In this document: piece by piece, positions 38,951 through 47,646 of the stretch | How positions within the stretch are numbered: position 1 is the first letter of the stretch | Layout: the number at the start of each line of letters is the position of its first letter | Assembly (NCBI RefSeq): GCF_006517815.1 | Contig: NZ_CP041198.1 | Span: forward strand, 2,232,001-2,296,000 | Origin: Pseudarthrobacter sp. NIBRBAC000502770 | GTDB taxonomy: Bacteria; Actinomycetota; Actinomycetes; Actinomycetales; Micrococcaceae | DNA length: 64,000 nucleotides | Reading direction: 5' to 3' | Translations under genes and position numbers: made by a program | Notes under the pieces: model-generated | Seen by the model: only the letters and a program-made list of their open reading frames with translations | Told to the model about the DNA's origin: nothing | The model's database searches: none

Positions 38951-40036
38951 CTACCCCAGCGCCTGCTGGTTCAGGCCGTCCGCCACCTGGGTGAGCCTGT
39001 TCAGGACGGCAGTTGCTTCTGCTGGTGTCTTTGCGGCCAGCCCTGCCGAAGGCGTCACCCGGACTGCGGGCAGCAGTGAAGGCGGCAGTCCCAGCTGCCG
39101 CCACGGCCGCCAGACTGCCTCCACGCAATCGGCAACCCTGGGCAGCGGACCGACGGCGGCCACCTCCAGGGCGCCGGCCCAGAATTGCTTGCCGGCCTCC
39201 ACCGCTCCGGCCACCTGTTCCCATTGGCGGTTGGTCAGGGCCTTCAGCGGCAGCGCGACGCCGTCGGCACCGGACGTGAGGGCCAGCTCGATCGGGGCTT
39301 CGATTTCAGGGAACGACACCACAACTCCAGCGGCGCCTGCCCCGCGCAGGGCGTCCATCACAATGCGCCAGGACTCACGTACTTCCGATGCTGCAACTGC
39401 ACGGAGGGTACGGTAACCGCTGGCCGTCGGGATTGTGCCGGCCAGCACGGCGGCGATGGCAGGTTCGTCCACCTGCACCACCAGCCGGGCGCCGGGAACG
39501 GCCGCTGCCACACGGGTGAGGTAACCGCCAACTCCGGCTGCCAGCGAGGCTGCCAGATCCCGGCGGGCGCCGTGATCCAACAGCGCGCGTTCACCGTTGT
39601 GTAGGTACAGTCCGGCAGCAAGGCTCAGCGGTCCCACCAGCTGAACCTTCAGTTCATCCGGCGACACGTCTTCGGCGCCCGCGACGTCGGCCAGGACGTT
39701 CAGGTCGGTGGACAATGCCGATGCTGCCCGGCGCATGTCCTTGCCCGGGCGGTCTACGAGCCGCCAGCCGTGCGGCTGGACATCCACAGCGAGTTCTTCC
39801 AGGAGGGAGGCTGTGCGGCCCAGGGCGTCGGAACCGACACCCCGGTCCGGCAGTTCGGCCAGGAAGGGAAGGTGCGGGCTGCCAAGCTCGCCGCGGATGA
39901 TGCGGGTGGCTTCCAGCGGGTCGTCACCCGGCCACGTCCCCAGGGCGGTGGCGGTGACTTCCCTGGCTGTGGCTTCTTCCTGAAGGGGCGCGGCCGGAAG
40001 CCTGCTGCCCCCTGGTTCGTGCTGTTCCCGGCTCAC
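38951..40036 (-). CDS. MetE-like (cobalamin-independent methionine synthase family) protein without zinc ligands
   Basis: 361 residues, about half a full MetE. The fold is the MetE C-terminal TIM barrel: LPFLAELPDRGVG, LKVQLVGPLSLAAGLYLHNG, LVVQVDEPAIAAVLAGTIPT, FWAGALEVAAVGPLP. A true synthase binds zinc through His, Cys, Glu and Cys; here only one cysteine is visible (VADCVEAVW) and the expected His-x-Cys site reads VSFPEIEAP. So methionine synthesis from homocysteine is doubtful. Actinobacteria carry similar proteins (Rv3015c in M. tuberculosis) of unknown role. It overlaps the chorismate mutase stop by ATGA. Confidence 0.8.
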   Translation of the reverse strand: MSREQHEPGGSRLPAAPLQEEATAREVTATALGTWPGDDPLEATRIIRGELGSPHLPFLAELPDRGVGSDALGRTASLLEELAVDVQPHGWRLVDRPGKDMRRAASALSTDLNVLADVAGAEDVSPDELKVQLVGPLSLAAGLYLHNGERALLDHGARRDLAASLAAGVGGYLTRVAAAVPGARLVVQVDEPAIAAVLAGTIPTASGYRTLRAVAASEVRESWRIVMDALRGAGAAGVVVSFPEIEAPIELALTSGADGVALPLKALTNRQWEQVAGAVEAGKQFWAGALEVAAVGPLPRVADCVEAVWRPWRQLGLPPSLLPAVRVTPSAGLAAKTPAEATAVLNRLTQVADGLNQQALG

Positions 40037-40440
40037 GCCAGCGCGGAGGTCTGCGGCCGCTGGCCTGATGAGGCCTGGTGGTCCTCTGCGATCGCCTCGT
40101 GGTGGCGGATCACCTCACCGATGATGAAGTTGAGGAACTTCTCCGCGAACGCCGGGTCAAGGTGGGCGTCCTCGGCAAGGCGGCGCAACCGGGCGATCTG
40201 GGCGGCTTCACGTCCGGGGTCACCGGCGGGGAGCCGGTGGGCCGCTTTCAGGAAACCCACCTTTTGCGTGGCCTTGAAGCGCTCCGCGAGAAGGTAGACC
40301 AAGGTGGCATCAATGTTGTCAATGCTGGAGCGGATGGACAGCAGTTCAGCCATCACCGATTCGTCCACGTGGCCTGCAAGCGAGCTGGCGGAGGGATCAA
40401 AATCGTCGGCGCCAGGAGAGCTGGGGGTGTGCTGCGTCAT
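40033..40440 (-). CDS. AroQ-type chorismate mutase
   Basis: 135 residues. A 28-residue disordered start is followed by the all-helical AroQ fold: LLSIRSSIDNIDATLVYLLA, RFKATQKVGFLKAAHRLPAG, DPGREAAQIARLRRLAE and EKFLNFIIGEVIRHHEAIA. The first-helix Arg, the RFKATQKVG segment with Arg/Lys, and the final helix correspond to the catalytic residues of monofunctional chorismate mutases, which convert chorismate to prephenate. No signal peptide is present, so the protein is cytosolic. Its stop overlaps the MetE-like gene; the link between the two is unclear. Confidence 0.87.
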   Translation of the reverse strand: MTQHTPSSPGADDFDPSASSLAGHVDESVMAELLSIRSSIDNIDATLVYLLAERFKATQKVGFLKAAHRLPAGDPGREAAQIARLRRLAEDAHLDPAFAEKFLNFIIGEVIRHHEAIAEDHQASSGQRPQTSALA

Positions 40441-40480
40441 GGCTCCAGTCTATGGGAGCGGAGGGAGCCGCCGCGGGTGT

Positions 40481-40519
40481 GAAGCGCCGGTGCCGGCCGT
40501 CTGCCGGTACCGGCGCTTC
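40481..40519. terminator. Hairpin between the ABC-transporter operon and chorismate mutase
   Basis: GAAGCGCCGGTGCCGG and CCGGTACCGGCGCTTC form a 16-pair stem with one G-U pair and a seven-base loop. It lies just after the ABC ATP-binding gene stop (40540, read leftward) and ahead of the chorismate mutase gene. Confidence 0.75.
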
Positions 40520-40539
40520 GTGCTGCGGCAATCCCGGGG

Positions 40540-42255
40540 TCAGATGCCCAGGAGTGCCCGGTGTTCCTCGCGCCGTTTTGCCTGTTCAGCCGGGTCAGGC
40601 ACGGGCAGGGAGGCGATCAGCCGCCGCGTGTAGTCATGCTGCGGGTTGCCCATGACCTGGCTGCCGATCCCCTGTTCCACGAGCTTGCCCTTGTACAGGA
40701 CGCCGACCCAGGAAGACAGGATGTCGACCACTGCCAGGTCGTGGCTGATGAACAGGCAGCCAAAACCAAACTCCTCCTGGATGTCCCTGAACAGCTCCAG
40801 GACCTTCGCCTGGACCGATACGTCCAAGGCCGACGTCGGCTCATCAGCGATCAGCAGCCGCGGGTTCAGGCTCAGGGCACGCGCCAGCGAGGCCCGCTGC
40901 CGCTGGCCGCCGGAGAGTTCGTGCGGGTAGCGTCCCGCGTACGACGCCGGCAACTGGACCGATTCCAGCAGCTCACCGACGCGCTTGCGCGCCTGGGCCG
41001 GGCTGGGATTTGTGTGGATGACCATAGGTTCGGCGATGCATTCCCCGATGGTCAGCTGCGGGTTAAAGGAGGCGGCGGGGTCCTGGAACACGAAGCCGAT
41101 GTCCTTGCGGAGCGGCTTGAAAGTGCGTTCGCGAAGGTTCAGCATTTCATAGCCGAGCACCTTGAGGCTTCCGCCGGTGGTCCGGTTGAGCCCGGCGATG
41201 GCCCGTCCGATCGTGGTCTTCCCGGACCCCGATTCGCCCACCAGGCCGAAGACCTCACCCCTGGACAGGGTGAAGCTGACGCCGTCCACGGCCTTGAAGG
41301 CCGGCGTCCCGAGCCGCCCGGGATACTCGATCACCAGGTTGTCGGCAGCAACCAGCACTTCCTCGTCCTGGTAGCGCCGCTCGGTGAGGCCTTCCGACGC
41401 CGAGTTCCGGCCAAGGTGCGGCACCGCGGCAAGGAGGTTCCGGGTGTAGTCCTGCTTTGGTTCAGCGAACAGGGTGTTCGCCGGGGCTTCCTCGACGATG
41501 TCGCCCTGGTACATCACCACCACGCGGTCCGCCAGGTCCGCCACCACGCCCATGTTGTGCGTGATCAGCACGATGGAGGTGCCGTACTTGTCCCGCAGGT
41601 CCCGGAGGAGTTCCAGGATTTCCGCCTGCACGGTGACATCCAGGGCGGTGGTGGGTTCATCAGCCACAATGAGCCCTGGGTTCAAAGCCAGGGCTGCGGC
41701 GATCACCACGCGCTGCTTCTGGCCGCCGGAAAACTGGTGCGGGTAGTAATTGACGCGGTGCTCAGGGTCGGGGATCCCGACTTTGCCCAACGCTTCGATG
41801 GCACGGGCCTTGGCTTCCTTCGCGGATACCCGCCCCCCGCCGTTGGCATTGGCGTGGGCGCGGATGCCCTCGGCGATCTGCCATCCCACGGTGAACACGG
41901 GGTTCAGGGCGGTGGATGGTTCCTGGAACACCATGGCCACATCCCGGCCGCGGATCTGGCGCAGCCGGCCGGGGCTGAGGCTGATGACGTTGGTGCCGTT
42001 GATCAGCACCGCACCGGAGCTCACCGCCGTTTCCGGCAGCAGGCCCAGGATGGTCTTGGCGGTGACCGTCTTCCCGGAACCGGACTCCCCCACGATGGCG
42101 AGGACCTCGCCCGCTTTGACGTCGAGGCTGACATCCTTGACGGCGTACACATCGCCGCCGTCCGTTGCGAACGTGACCTTCAGGTGATCGATATCGAGGA
42201 CTGTCTTCCGGTCCGGATCCTGCCGGCCGGGCACGGGATCACTGCTGATGGTCAT
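40540..42255 (-). CDS. Oligopeptide-type ABC transporter ATPase, two fused domains
   Basis: 571 residues with two complete ABC domains, a DppD-DppF-like fusion. Domain 1: Walker A GESGSGKTVTAK, signature FSGGQKQRV, Walker B LIVADEPTTALDVT. Domain 2: Walker A GESGSGKTTIGR, signature LSGGQRQRASLARAL, Walker B LLIADEPTSALDVS. Both have the peptide/nickel-class C-terminal extension. It powers import of peptides or similar solutes through the permeases encoded just upstream. The ATG overlaps the permease stop (ATGA). Confidence 0.93.
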   Translation of the reverse strand: MTISSDPVPGRQDPDRKTVLDIDHLKVTFATDGGDVYAVKDVSLDVKAGEVLAIVGESGSGKTVTAKTILGLLPETAVSSGAVLINGTNVISLSPGRLRQIRGRDVAMVFQEPSTALNPVFTVGWQIAEGIRAHANANGGGRVSAKEAKARAIEALGKVGIPDPEHRVNYYPHQFSGGQKQRVVIAAALALNPGLIVADEPTTALDVTVQAEILELLRDLRDKYGTSIVLITHNMGVVADLADRVVVMYQGDIVEEAPANTLFAEPKQDYTRNLLAAVPHLGRNSASEGLTERRYQDEEVLVAADNLVIEYPGRLGTPAFKAVDGVSFTLSRGEVFGLVGESGSGKTTIGRAIAGLNRTTGGSLKVLGYEMLNLRERTFKPLRKDIGFVFQDPAASFNPQLTIGECIAEPMVIHTNPSPAQARKRVGELLESVQLPASYAGRYPHELSGGQRQRASLARALSLNPRLLIADEPTSALDVSVQAKVLELFRDIQEEFGFGCLFISHDLAVVDILSSWVGVLYKGKLVEQGIGSQVMGNPQHDYTRRLIASLPVPDPAEQAKRREEHRALLGI

Positions 42256-43271
42256 TGTGCTCTCACTTCCAGTTCAATTGCCGCCTGCGCGGCGGAGGGA
42301 CCACCGTCATCCTTGCGGCCCGACCGCTTGCGGCCGCGGAGCCGCGGATCGTTGAGGTCGTTGATGCTCTCGCCCACCAAGGTCAGCCCGAGGACTGTCC
42401 AGACAATGGCCAGGCCCGGGAACAGCCCCGTCCACCAGATGCCGGACGTGGTGTCCGCGAGCGCCTTGTTCAGGTCGAAGCCCCATTCCGCCGCCGAACT
42501 GGGTTCGATGCCGAAGCCCAGGAAGCCCAGCGCCGCCAGGGTCTGGATGGCTTCGGAGGCGTTGAGAGTGAAGATCAGCGGCAGCGTGCGTGTGGCGTTG
42601 CGGTAGATGTGGCGGGTCATGATGCGAATGTTCGAGGCGCCCACCACCTTGGCCGATTCGACGAAGGGTTCGGCCTTGAGCCGGATGGTCTCGGCGCGGA
42701 TCACCCTAAAGTACTGCGGGATGAACACCACGGTGATGGAGATGGCCGCAGCCATGATGCCGCCGAACAGGCTGGACTGCCCGCCGCTGATCACGATGGC
42801 CATGACGATGGCAACCAGCAGTGACGGGAAGGCATAGATCGCGTCCGCCACGACCACCAGGATCCGGTCAAGCCAGCCCCCGATGTAACCGCTCACCAGG
42901 CCAAGGATGACACCGGCAAAAATGGAGAGCACAACAGCCACGATGATGACCAGGAGAGCCGTTTGGGTTCCCCAGATGACCCGGGAGAGGACGTCGTATC
43001 CGCCCACCGTGGTGCCGAGGAGGTGTTTGCCTCCAGGTGCCTGCTGGGTGGGGAAACTGCCGTCGGCATCCGACAGCTGCGCAAAGCCATAGGGCGCCAG
43101 CAGTGGGGCGGCCAGCGCGGTAATCAGGAAGATGCCGGTGAGGGCCAGGCCCACCACCAGCATGAAGCGTTGCAGGCCGACGCTCTTGTTGAAGTGCGAA
43201 ATAACCGGCAGCCGCCGGAACAGGGGGGCCCGCGGGTTGGTGACGGGTTCAAGAGTTGTATTGGCGGACAT
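42252..43271 (-). CDS. Oligopeptide-type ABC permease, DppC-like
   Basis: 339 residues from MSANTTLEPV. The open frame extends to 43430 but would overlap the upstream permease; the ATG at 43271, two bases after that stop and with GAGG eight bases ahead, is preferred. An N-terminal helix (LVVGLALTGIFLITALAAPL) and QAPGGKHLLGTTVGGYDVLSRVI are followed by a five-helix permease core carrying the coupling motif EPFVESAKVVGASNIRIMTRHI (EAA loop). Typical inner-membrane DppC subunit. Confidence 0.92.
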   Translation of the reverse strand: MSANTTLEPVTNPRAPLFRRLPVISHFNKSVGLQRFMLVVGLALTGIFLITALAAPLLAPYGFAQLSDADGSFPTQQAPGGKHLLGTTVGGYDVLSRVIWGTQTALLVIIVAVVLSIFAGVILGLVSGYIGGWLDRILVVVADAIYAFPSLLVAIVMAIVISGGQSSLFGGIMAAAISITVVFIPQYFRVIRAETIRLKAEPFVESAKVVGASNIRIMTRHIYRNATRTLPLIFTLNASEAIQTLAALGFLGFGIEPSSAAEWGFDLNKALADTTSGIWWTGLFPGLAIVWTVLGLTLVGESINDLNDPRLRGRKRSGRKDDGGPSAAQAAIELEVRAQ

Positions 43272-43273
43272 TC

Positions 43274-44365
43274 CTAGTACCTCACGCGGGGGTCGATCAG
43301 CGCGGCGATGATGTCCACGATGAAGTTGGTGACGGCAACGATGACGGCCAGCAGCACCACAATGCCCTGGACGGCGACAAAGTCGCGCGCCGTAAGGTAG
43401 TTGGCCAGCTGGAAACCGAGGCCTTTCCATTCGAAGGTGGTCTCCGTCAGCACGGCTCCGCCGAGGAGGACAGCGATCTGCAGGCCCATGACCGTGATGA
43501 TCGGGATCAAGGCCGGTTTGTAGGCGTGCTTGGTGACCAGCCGGAACTCGCTGACGCCGCGGGAGCGGCCGGCTTCCACGTAGTCCTTTCCGAGCGTGCC
43601 GATGACGTTGGTCCGGACCAGGCGCAGGAAGACCCCGGCGGTCAGGAATCCCAGGGCTACCGCCGGGAGGACCGCGTGGGAGATGACGTCGCTGAAGGCG
43701 GCCATGTTGCCACTGCGCAGGGCGTCCAGCCAGTAGATCCCGGTGGGAGCCTCCAGAGCAGTCAGCGACAGCTCTGTCCTGGTGCCCGCCCGCCCGGCGA
43801 CCGGAAGCCAGCCCAGCCAGACGGAAAACACGAGCTTGAGCAGCATGCCGGCGAAGAAGACGGGGGTGGCGTAGAACAGGATGGCCAGGATCCGGAGCAC
43901 CGCGTCCGGCAGGTGGTCACGGCGGGAGGCCGCGACCAGGCCCAGCGGGATGCCAACCAGCAGCGCGACGATGAGGGCGTTGACGGCCAGCTCAAGTGTT
44001 GCCGAGCCGTAGGTGGTCAGCATCTCGGTAACTTTGCGGTTGTCCGAGAGGGTGGTGCCGAAGTTCCCGGTGACCAGTTGGCCCAGGTACTCAAAGTACT
44101 GCACCAGCAGGGGCCGGTCGTAGCCGGCGGAATGGATGCGTTCCTGCAACTGCTCCGGAGGGAGCCGGCCGCCCATGGCGGCCGTAATGGGGTCACCGGT
44201 GATCCGCATGAGGAAAAACACCAAGGTGACGAGGATGAGGATGGTGGGGAAGATCAGCAGGAACCGGACCAGGATGTACTGGCCCAGCCCACCGCCTGAC
44301 TGCTTTTTCTTGGGTGGAAGGAGAGCGTCGGCGTCACTGGGTGGCGCGTCAATCAAAGTTGTCAT
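43274..44365 (-). CDS. Oligopeptide-type ABC permease, DppB-like
   Basis: 363 residues. A 20-residue polar start is followed by a first helix (YILVRFLLIFPTILILVTLV) and FFLMRITGDPI, then YFEYLGQLVTGNFGTTLSDN, both typical of DppB. Six membrane segments follow, with the EAA-type loop DYVEAGRSRGVSEFRLVTKH and VVLLAVIVAVTNFIVDIIAALIDPRVRY at the C-terminus. It forms the channel with the DppC-like partner. A hairpin separates it from the upstream binding-protein gene. Confidence 0.93.
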   Translation of the reverse strand: MTTLIDAPPSDADALLPPKKKQSGGGLGQYILVRFLLIFPTILILVTLVFFLMRITGDPITAAMGGRLPPEQLQERIHSAGYDRPLLVQYFEYLGQLVTGNFGTTLSDNRKVTEMLTTYGSATLELAVNALIVALLVGIPLGLVAASRRDHLPDAVLRILAILFYATPVFFAGMLLKLVFSVWLGWLPVAGRAGTRTELSLTALEAPTGIYWLDALRSGNMAAFSDVISHAVLPAVALGFLTAGVFLRLVRTNVIGTLGKDYVEAGRSRGVSEFRLVTKHAYKPALIPIITVMGLQIAVLLGGAVLTETTFEWKGLGFQLANYLTARDFVAVQGIVVLLAVIVAVTNFIVDIIAALIDPRVRY

Positions 44366-44428
44366 CGGTACCTGGATTCGTGGTGACCGGGAGCCAGCAT
44401 TCCCCTCGGTGCTGGCTGGTGACGGGCG

Positions 44429-44461
44429 AAAGGCGGGACGCCGTTGCGGCGTCCCGCCTTT
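44429..44461 (-). terminator. Hairpin between binding protein and permease genes
   Basis: Perfect 15-bp arms AAAGGCGGGACGCCG and CGGCGTCCCGCCTTT with a TTG loop lie between the binding-protein stop (44493) and the first permease start (44365), all read leftward. A partial terminator here would let more binding protein than transporter be made. Confidence 0.85.
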
Positions 44462-44492
44462 GGGCCGTCAGAGCCCGATGGGGGTGGAGTGC

Positions 44493-46133
44493 TTACTTGG
44501 ACAGGACGCCCAGGCGGGTCTTGAAGGACGGGTCAAGCGTCTTCTCAACACCCTTGACGTCCTTCCCTGCCACCAGCAGCTGCGAGCCCTGGAGCAGCGG
44601 CAACGTCGAGAGGTCCTTGGCAACCGCCGTCTGGACATCACCGATCAGCTTCTGCCGTTCAGTCTTGTCCGGGGTGGTGAGCTGCTTCTGCACGAGGTCC
44701 GTGACAGTGGGGTTCTCGTAGTGGTTCTTCAGGAAGTTGCCCGGGATGAAGAACGGCGTGAGGTAGTTGTCAGCATCCGAGTAGTCCGGGAACCAGCCCA
44801 GCTGGTACACGGGGTAGGCGTCAGCGGTCCGGGCCTTGGAGTACGTAACCCACTCAGTGGACTGCAGGTCAACGGTGAACAGCCCCGACTTCTCCAGCTG
44901 TTCCTTGACCATGGCGTACTCGTCACCGGACGACTTGCCGTAATGGTCCGGGTTGTACTGCAGCTTGATGTTCACGGGGCCGGTGACGCCGGCATCGGAC
45001 AAGGCCTTCTTGGCCTTGTCCAGGCTGGGCTTGCCGCTGCCGTCGCCGTACAGGTCCTTCATCGGCTGGCTTGCGCCAGGCAGACCATCGGGGACCACGG
45101 AGTACGCCGGGACGTAGGTGCCCTTGTAGACCTGGTCGGAGATGGCCTGGCGGTCCACGATGTCAGCCATCGCCTGGCGTACGGCGAGGGCCTTCGCAGG
45201 GTTGGCTTCGGGAGTCTTGGCTCCGAAGGGCATCGTGTCGAAGTTGAAGACGATGTAGCGCAATTCGCCGCCCGGGCCCTTGTAGACCTTGACCTTGGAA
45301 TCCTTGTCCAGGTCTGCCGCGTCCGTCGCTGTCAGGCTGCGTCCGGCAACGTCGATGTTTCCGCCCTGGACATCCAGCTTGAGGTTGTTGGAGTCGGCGT
45401 AGTACTTGATGACGGCACTGTCATTGGCCGGCTTGCCCAGCAACCCGCTGTAATCCGCGTTTGCCTTGAGGCTGACAAGTTCGTTCTTCTTGTACGAATC
45501 GATGGTGTAGGGTCCCGCGAAGGGCTTGGCAGCAACGATGTCTTCGTCGCTCATCACCTTGTCGGCCGGGAAGACTTCCTCATCGATGATGGGGCCGGTG
45601 TTCGTGCCCAGGACGCTCGGGAACACCTGGTCGTTGCCCGCCTTGAGGTTGAAGACCACGGTGGTGTCATCCTTGGCGTCAACGGACTTGAGGTTGGAGA
45701 GCAGTGACGCGGGCCCGTTGGGATCGTTGATCTTCAGTACCCGGTCGTAGGAGAACTTCACGTCCGAGGCAGTCAGCGCGTGGCCGTTGGCAAACTTCAG
45801 GTTGGGCTTGAGCTTCACCGTGAATTCGGTGGGCGCCGTGAACGACGCCGACTCCGCGATGTCCGGGCTGACCTCGGCAGAACCGGGCTTGGAGTTCATC
45901 AGGAACGGGTAGACCTGGTTCATGACCAGGAAGGAGCCTGCGTCGTAGGAACCGGCGGGGTCGAGGGTGACGACCTTGTCCGTCGTTCCGAAGGTGATGG
46001 CACCGCCGCCGCTGCCGCCGCTGGCCGTCCCCCCGCCGCCGCCGCCCGATGGCCCGGTGCAGGCTGTCAGGGCCAGGGCGGAGATGCCTGCCAGCGCGAT
46101 GGCGCGGTGCAGGGCCGTTGTGCTCTTGATCAT
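44493..46133 (-). CDS. Peptide-type ABC solute-binding lipoprotein
   Basis: 546 residues from MIKSTTALHR. The signal peptide ends in the lipobox LALTAC (Cys 25), followed by a Gly/Ser-rich linker, then an SBP_bac_5 domain (VVTLDPAGSYDAGSFLVMNQ, ADIVDRQAISDQVYKGTYVP, YPVYQLGWFPDYSDADNYL). It captures oligopeptides or similar solutes outside the membrane and delivers them to the adjacent permeases. The frame extends to 46175, but the ATG at 46133 starts the signal peptide and has GAAAGAAG ahead. The substrate cannot be inferred. Confidence 0.92.
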   Translation of the reverse strand: MIKSTTALHRAIALAGISALALTACTGPSGGGGGGTASGGSGGGAITFGTTDKVVTLDPAGSYDAGSFLVMNQVYPFLMNSKPGSAEVSPDIAESASFTAPTEFTVKLKPNLKFANGHALTASDVKFSYDRVLKINDPNGPASLLSNLKSVDAKDDTTVVFNLKAGNDQVFPSVLGTNTGPIIDEEVFPADKVMSDEDIVAAKPFAGPYTIDSYKKNELVSLKANADYSGLLGKPANDSAVIKYYADSNNLKLDVQGGNIDVAGRSLTATDAADLDKDSKVKVYKGPGGELRYIVFNFDTMPFGAKTPEANPAKALAVRQAMADIVDRQAISDQVYKGTYVPAYSVVPDGLPGASQPMKDLYGDGSGKPSLDKAKKALSDAGVTGPVNIKLQYNPDHYGKSSGDEYAMVKEQLEKSGLFTVDLQSTEWVTYSKARTADAYPVYQLGWFPDYSDADNYLTPFFIPGNFLKNHYENPTVTDLVQKQLTTPDKTERQKLIGDVQTAVAKDLSTLPLLQGSQLLVAGKDVKGVEKTLDPSFKTRLGVLSK

Positions 46134-46341
46134 CTGTGAACTTCTTTCCGATGAGTACGCGCACGCCGCGGTCACAGGTTGATGGCCCCGGACGCCGGCG
46201 TGCAGTGCTGATTCCTAGATTGAATCAGAGAGTCAGCCCTCGGGACTGCCGTTTCTGTGAGTTCGAACACAATATTTTCTTAAAAGTTACCCGGCAGGGT
46301 CCAGCAGCCCCCGGCGGAGGAGGGTACCCGGGCATGACAAA

Positions 46342-46370
46342 GCGCCACCCCGGGCAAGCCGGAGTGGCGC
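46342..46370 (-). terminator. Intrinsic terminator after mnmA
   Basis: Read leftward: GCGCCACTCCGG, loop CTTGC, CCGGGGTGGCGC, then TTTGTC. The stem has 12 positions with one mismatch and ends a few bases after the mnmA stop. Confidence 0.8.
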
Positions 46371-46384
46371 AAAAGGGGCCTGGG

Positions 46385-47515
46385 CTAAAGCGTTGCCCGC
46401 TGCAGCGACCGGGCGGCGTCTATTGTCGCCTGGCCCAGCACGCGGCTGCCCTGGTACAGCACTACCGTCTGGCCCGGCGCCACGCCGCGCAGCGGGGTCA
46501 CCAACCGGACCACCAGCTGGCCTCCGGCTCCGTCCGTGGCAGGCTCCATCCTGGCGGTGGCCGGGACGGGATCCCCGTGCGCCCGGACCTGCGCGTAGCA
46601 ATCAAATTCGGCCCCTGTTTCTACCTCGCCGATGGGAAGGCCGGCCCAGGAGACCTTGATGCCGCGGATTTCATCGATGGCCAGCAGGGCCTCCGGGCCC
46701 ACCACCACCTTGTTTTCCTTGGGCCGGATTTCCAGGACGAAGCGGGGCTTTCCGTCAGCTGCCGGAGTTCCGAGCTTGAGCCCGCGCCGCTGGCCGACAG
46801 TGAAGGCGTTGGCGCCGGGGTGCTCCCCGACCTTGGCGCCGGTCTCATCCACGATGTCGCCGGAGGTCATCTCGATCTTTTCGGCAAGCCAGCCGGCGGT
46901 GTCGCCGTCGGGAATGAAACAGATATCGTGGCTGTCCGGCTTGTTGGCCACGGAGAGGCCCCGCCGCTCCGCCTCTGCCCGCACCTCGGCCTTTGACGGG
47001 GTGTCTGCCAGCGGGAACATGGAGTGCTTGAGCTGTTCATGTGTCAGCACCCCAAGGACGTAGCTCTGGTCCTTGGCCCAGTCCGCGGCGCGGTGCAGTT
47101 CCCTGTTGCCGTGGGCGTCTTCGATCACCTTGGCGTAGTGGCCGGTGCAGACGGCGTCGAACCCGAGGGCAATGGCCTTCTCCAGCAGGGCCGCGAACTT
47201 AATCCGTTCATTGCAGCGCATGCAGGGGTTGGGGGTCCGGCCGGCGGCGTATTCGTCAATGAAGTCCTGGACGACGTCTTCCTTGAAGCGCTCGGAGAAG
47301 TCCCACACGTAGTAGGGAATGCCCAGCACATCACAGGCCCGCCACGCATCCCTGGAGTCCTCGATGGTGCAGCAGCCGCGGCTGCCCGTGCGCAGGGTGC
47401 CCGGCATCCGCGAAAGGGCCAGGTGGACGCCGACGACGTCGTGCCCGGCCTCTACTGCGCGGGCGGCGGCAACAGCGGAGTCCACTCCGCCGCTCATGGC
47501 TGCTAGTACTCGCAT
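46385..47515 (-). CDS. mnmA: tRNA 2-thiouridylase MnmA
   Basis: 376 residues from [10 protein letters not shown]; the frame runs to 47566 but homologues start at this Met. The PP-loop SGGVDS (8-13) binds ATP. C98 ([12 protein letters not shown]) and C199 ([12 protein letters not shown]) are the catalytic pair. [16 protein letters not shown] and VGQRRGL are also conserved. MnmA places sulfur on U34 of tRNA-Lys, Glu and Gln, using persulfide from a cysteine desulfurase, which is encoded just upstream on the same strand. Confidence 0.96.
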   Translation of the reverse strand: MRVLAAMSGGVDSAVAAARAVEAGHDVVGVHLALSRMPGTLRTGSRGCCTIEDSRDAWRACDVLGIPYYVWDFSERFKEDVVQDFIDEYAAGRTPNPCMRCNERIKFAALLEKAIALGFDAVCTGHYAKVIEDAHGNRELHRAADWAKDQSYVLGVLTHEQLKHSMFPLADTPSKAEVRAEAERRGLSVANKPDSHDICFIPDGDTAGWLAEKIEMTSGDIVDETGAKVGEHPGANAFTVGQRRGLKLGTPAADGKPRFVLEIRPKENKVVVGPEALLAIDEIRGIKVSWAGLPIGEVETGAEFDCYAQVRAHGDPVPATARMEPATDGAGGQLVVRLVTPLRGVAPGQTVVLYQGSRVLGQATIDAARSLQRATL

Positions 47516-47646
47516 GCTGGCTTTCTGTCGGGGGATGCTTGCCGTCCGGGGCCGTGCTGGACGCATCGGCGGCGGAAACGATCTTCGCCTATCTATTCTA
47601 CGGCGGCACGCAAATCAGCTGGTGGCGGGGTGCGCATCCACGGCCA

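Noticed and set aside
40561..42606. A 681-codon open frame on the plus strand
   Set aside because: It is the complement of the ABC ATPase and permease genes, whose Walker and signature motifs are clear.
44136..45707. A 523-codon plus-strand open frame
   Set aside because: It is the complement of the binding-protein and permease genes.
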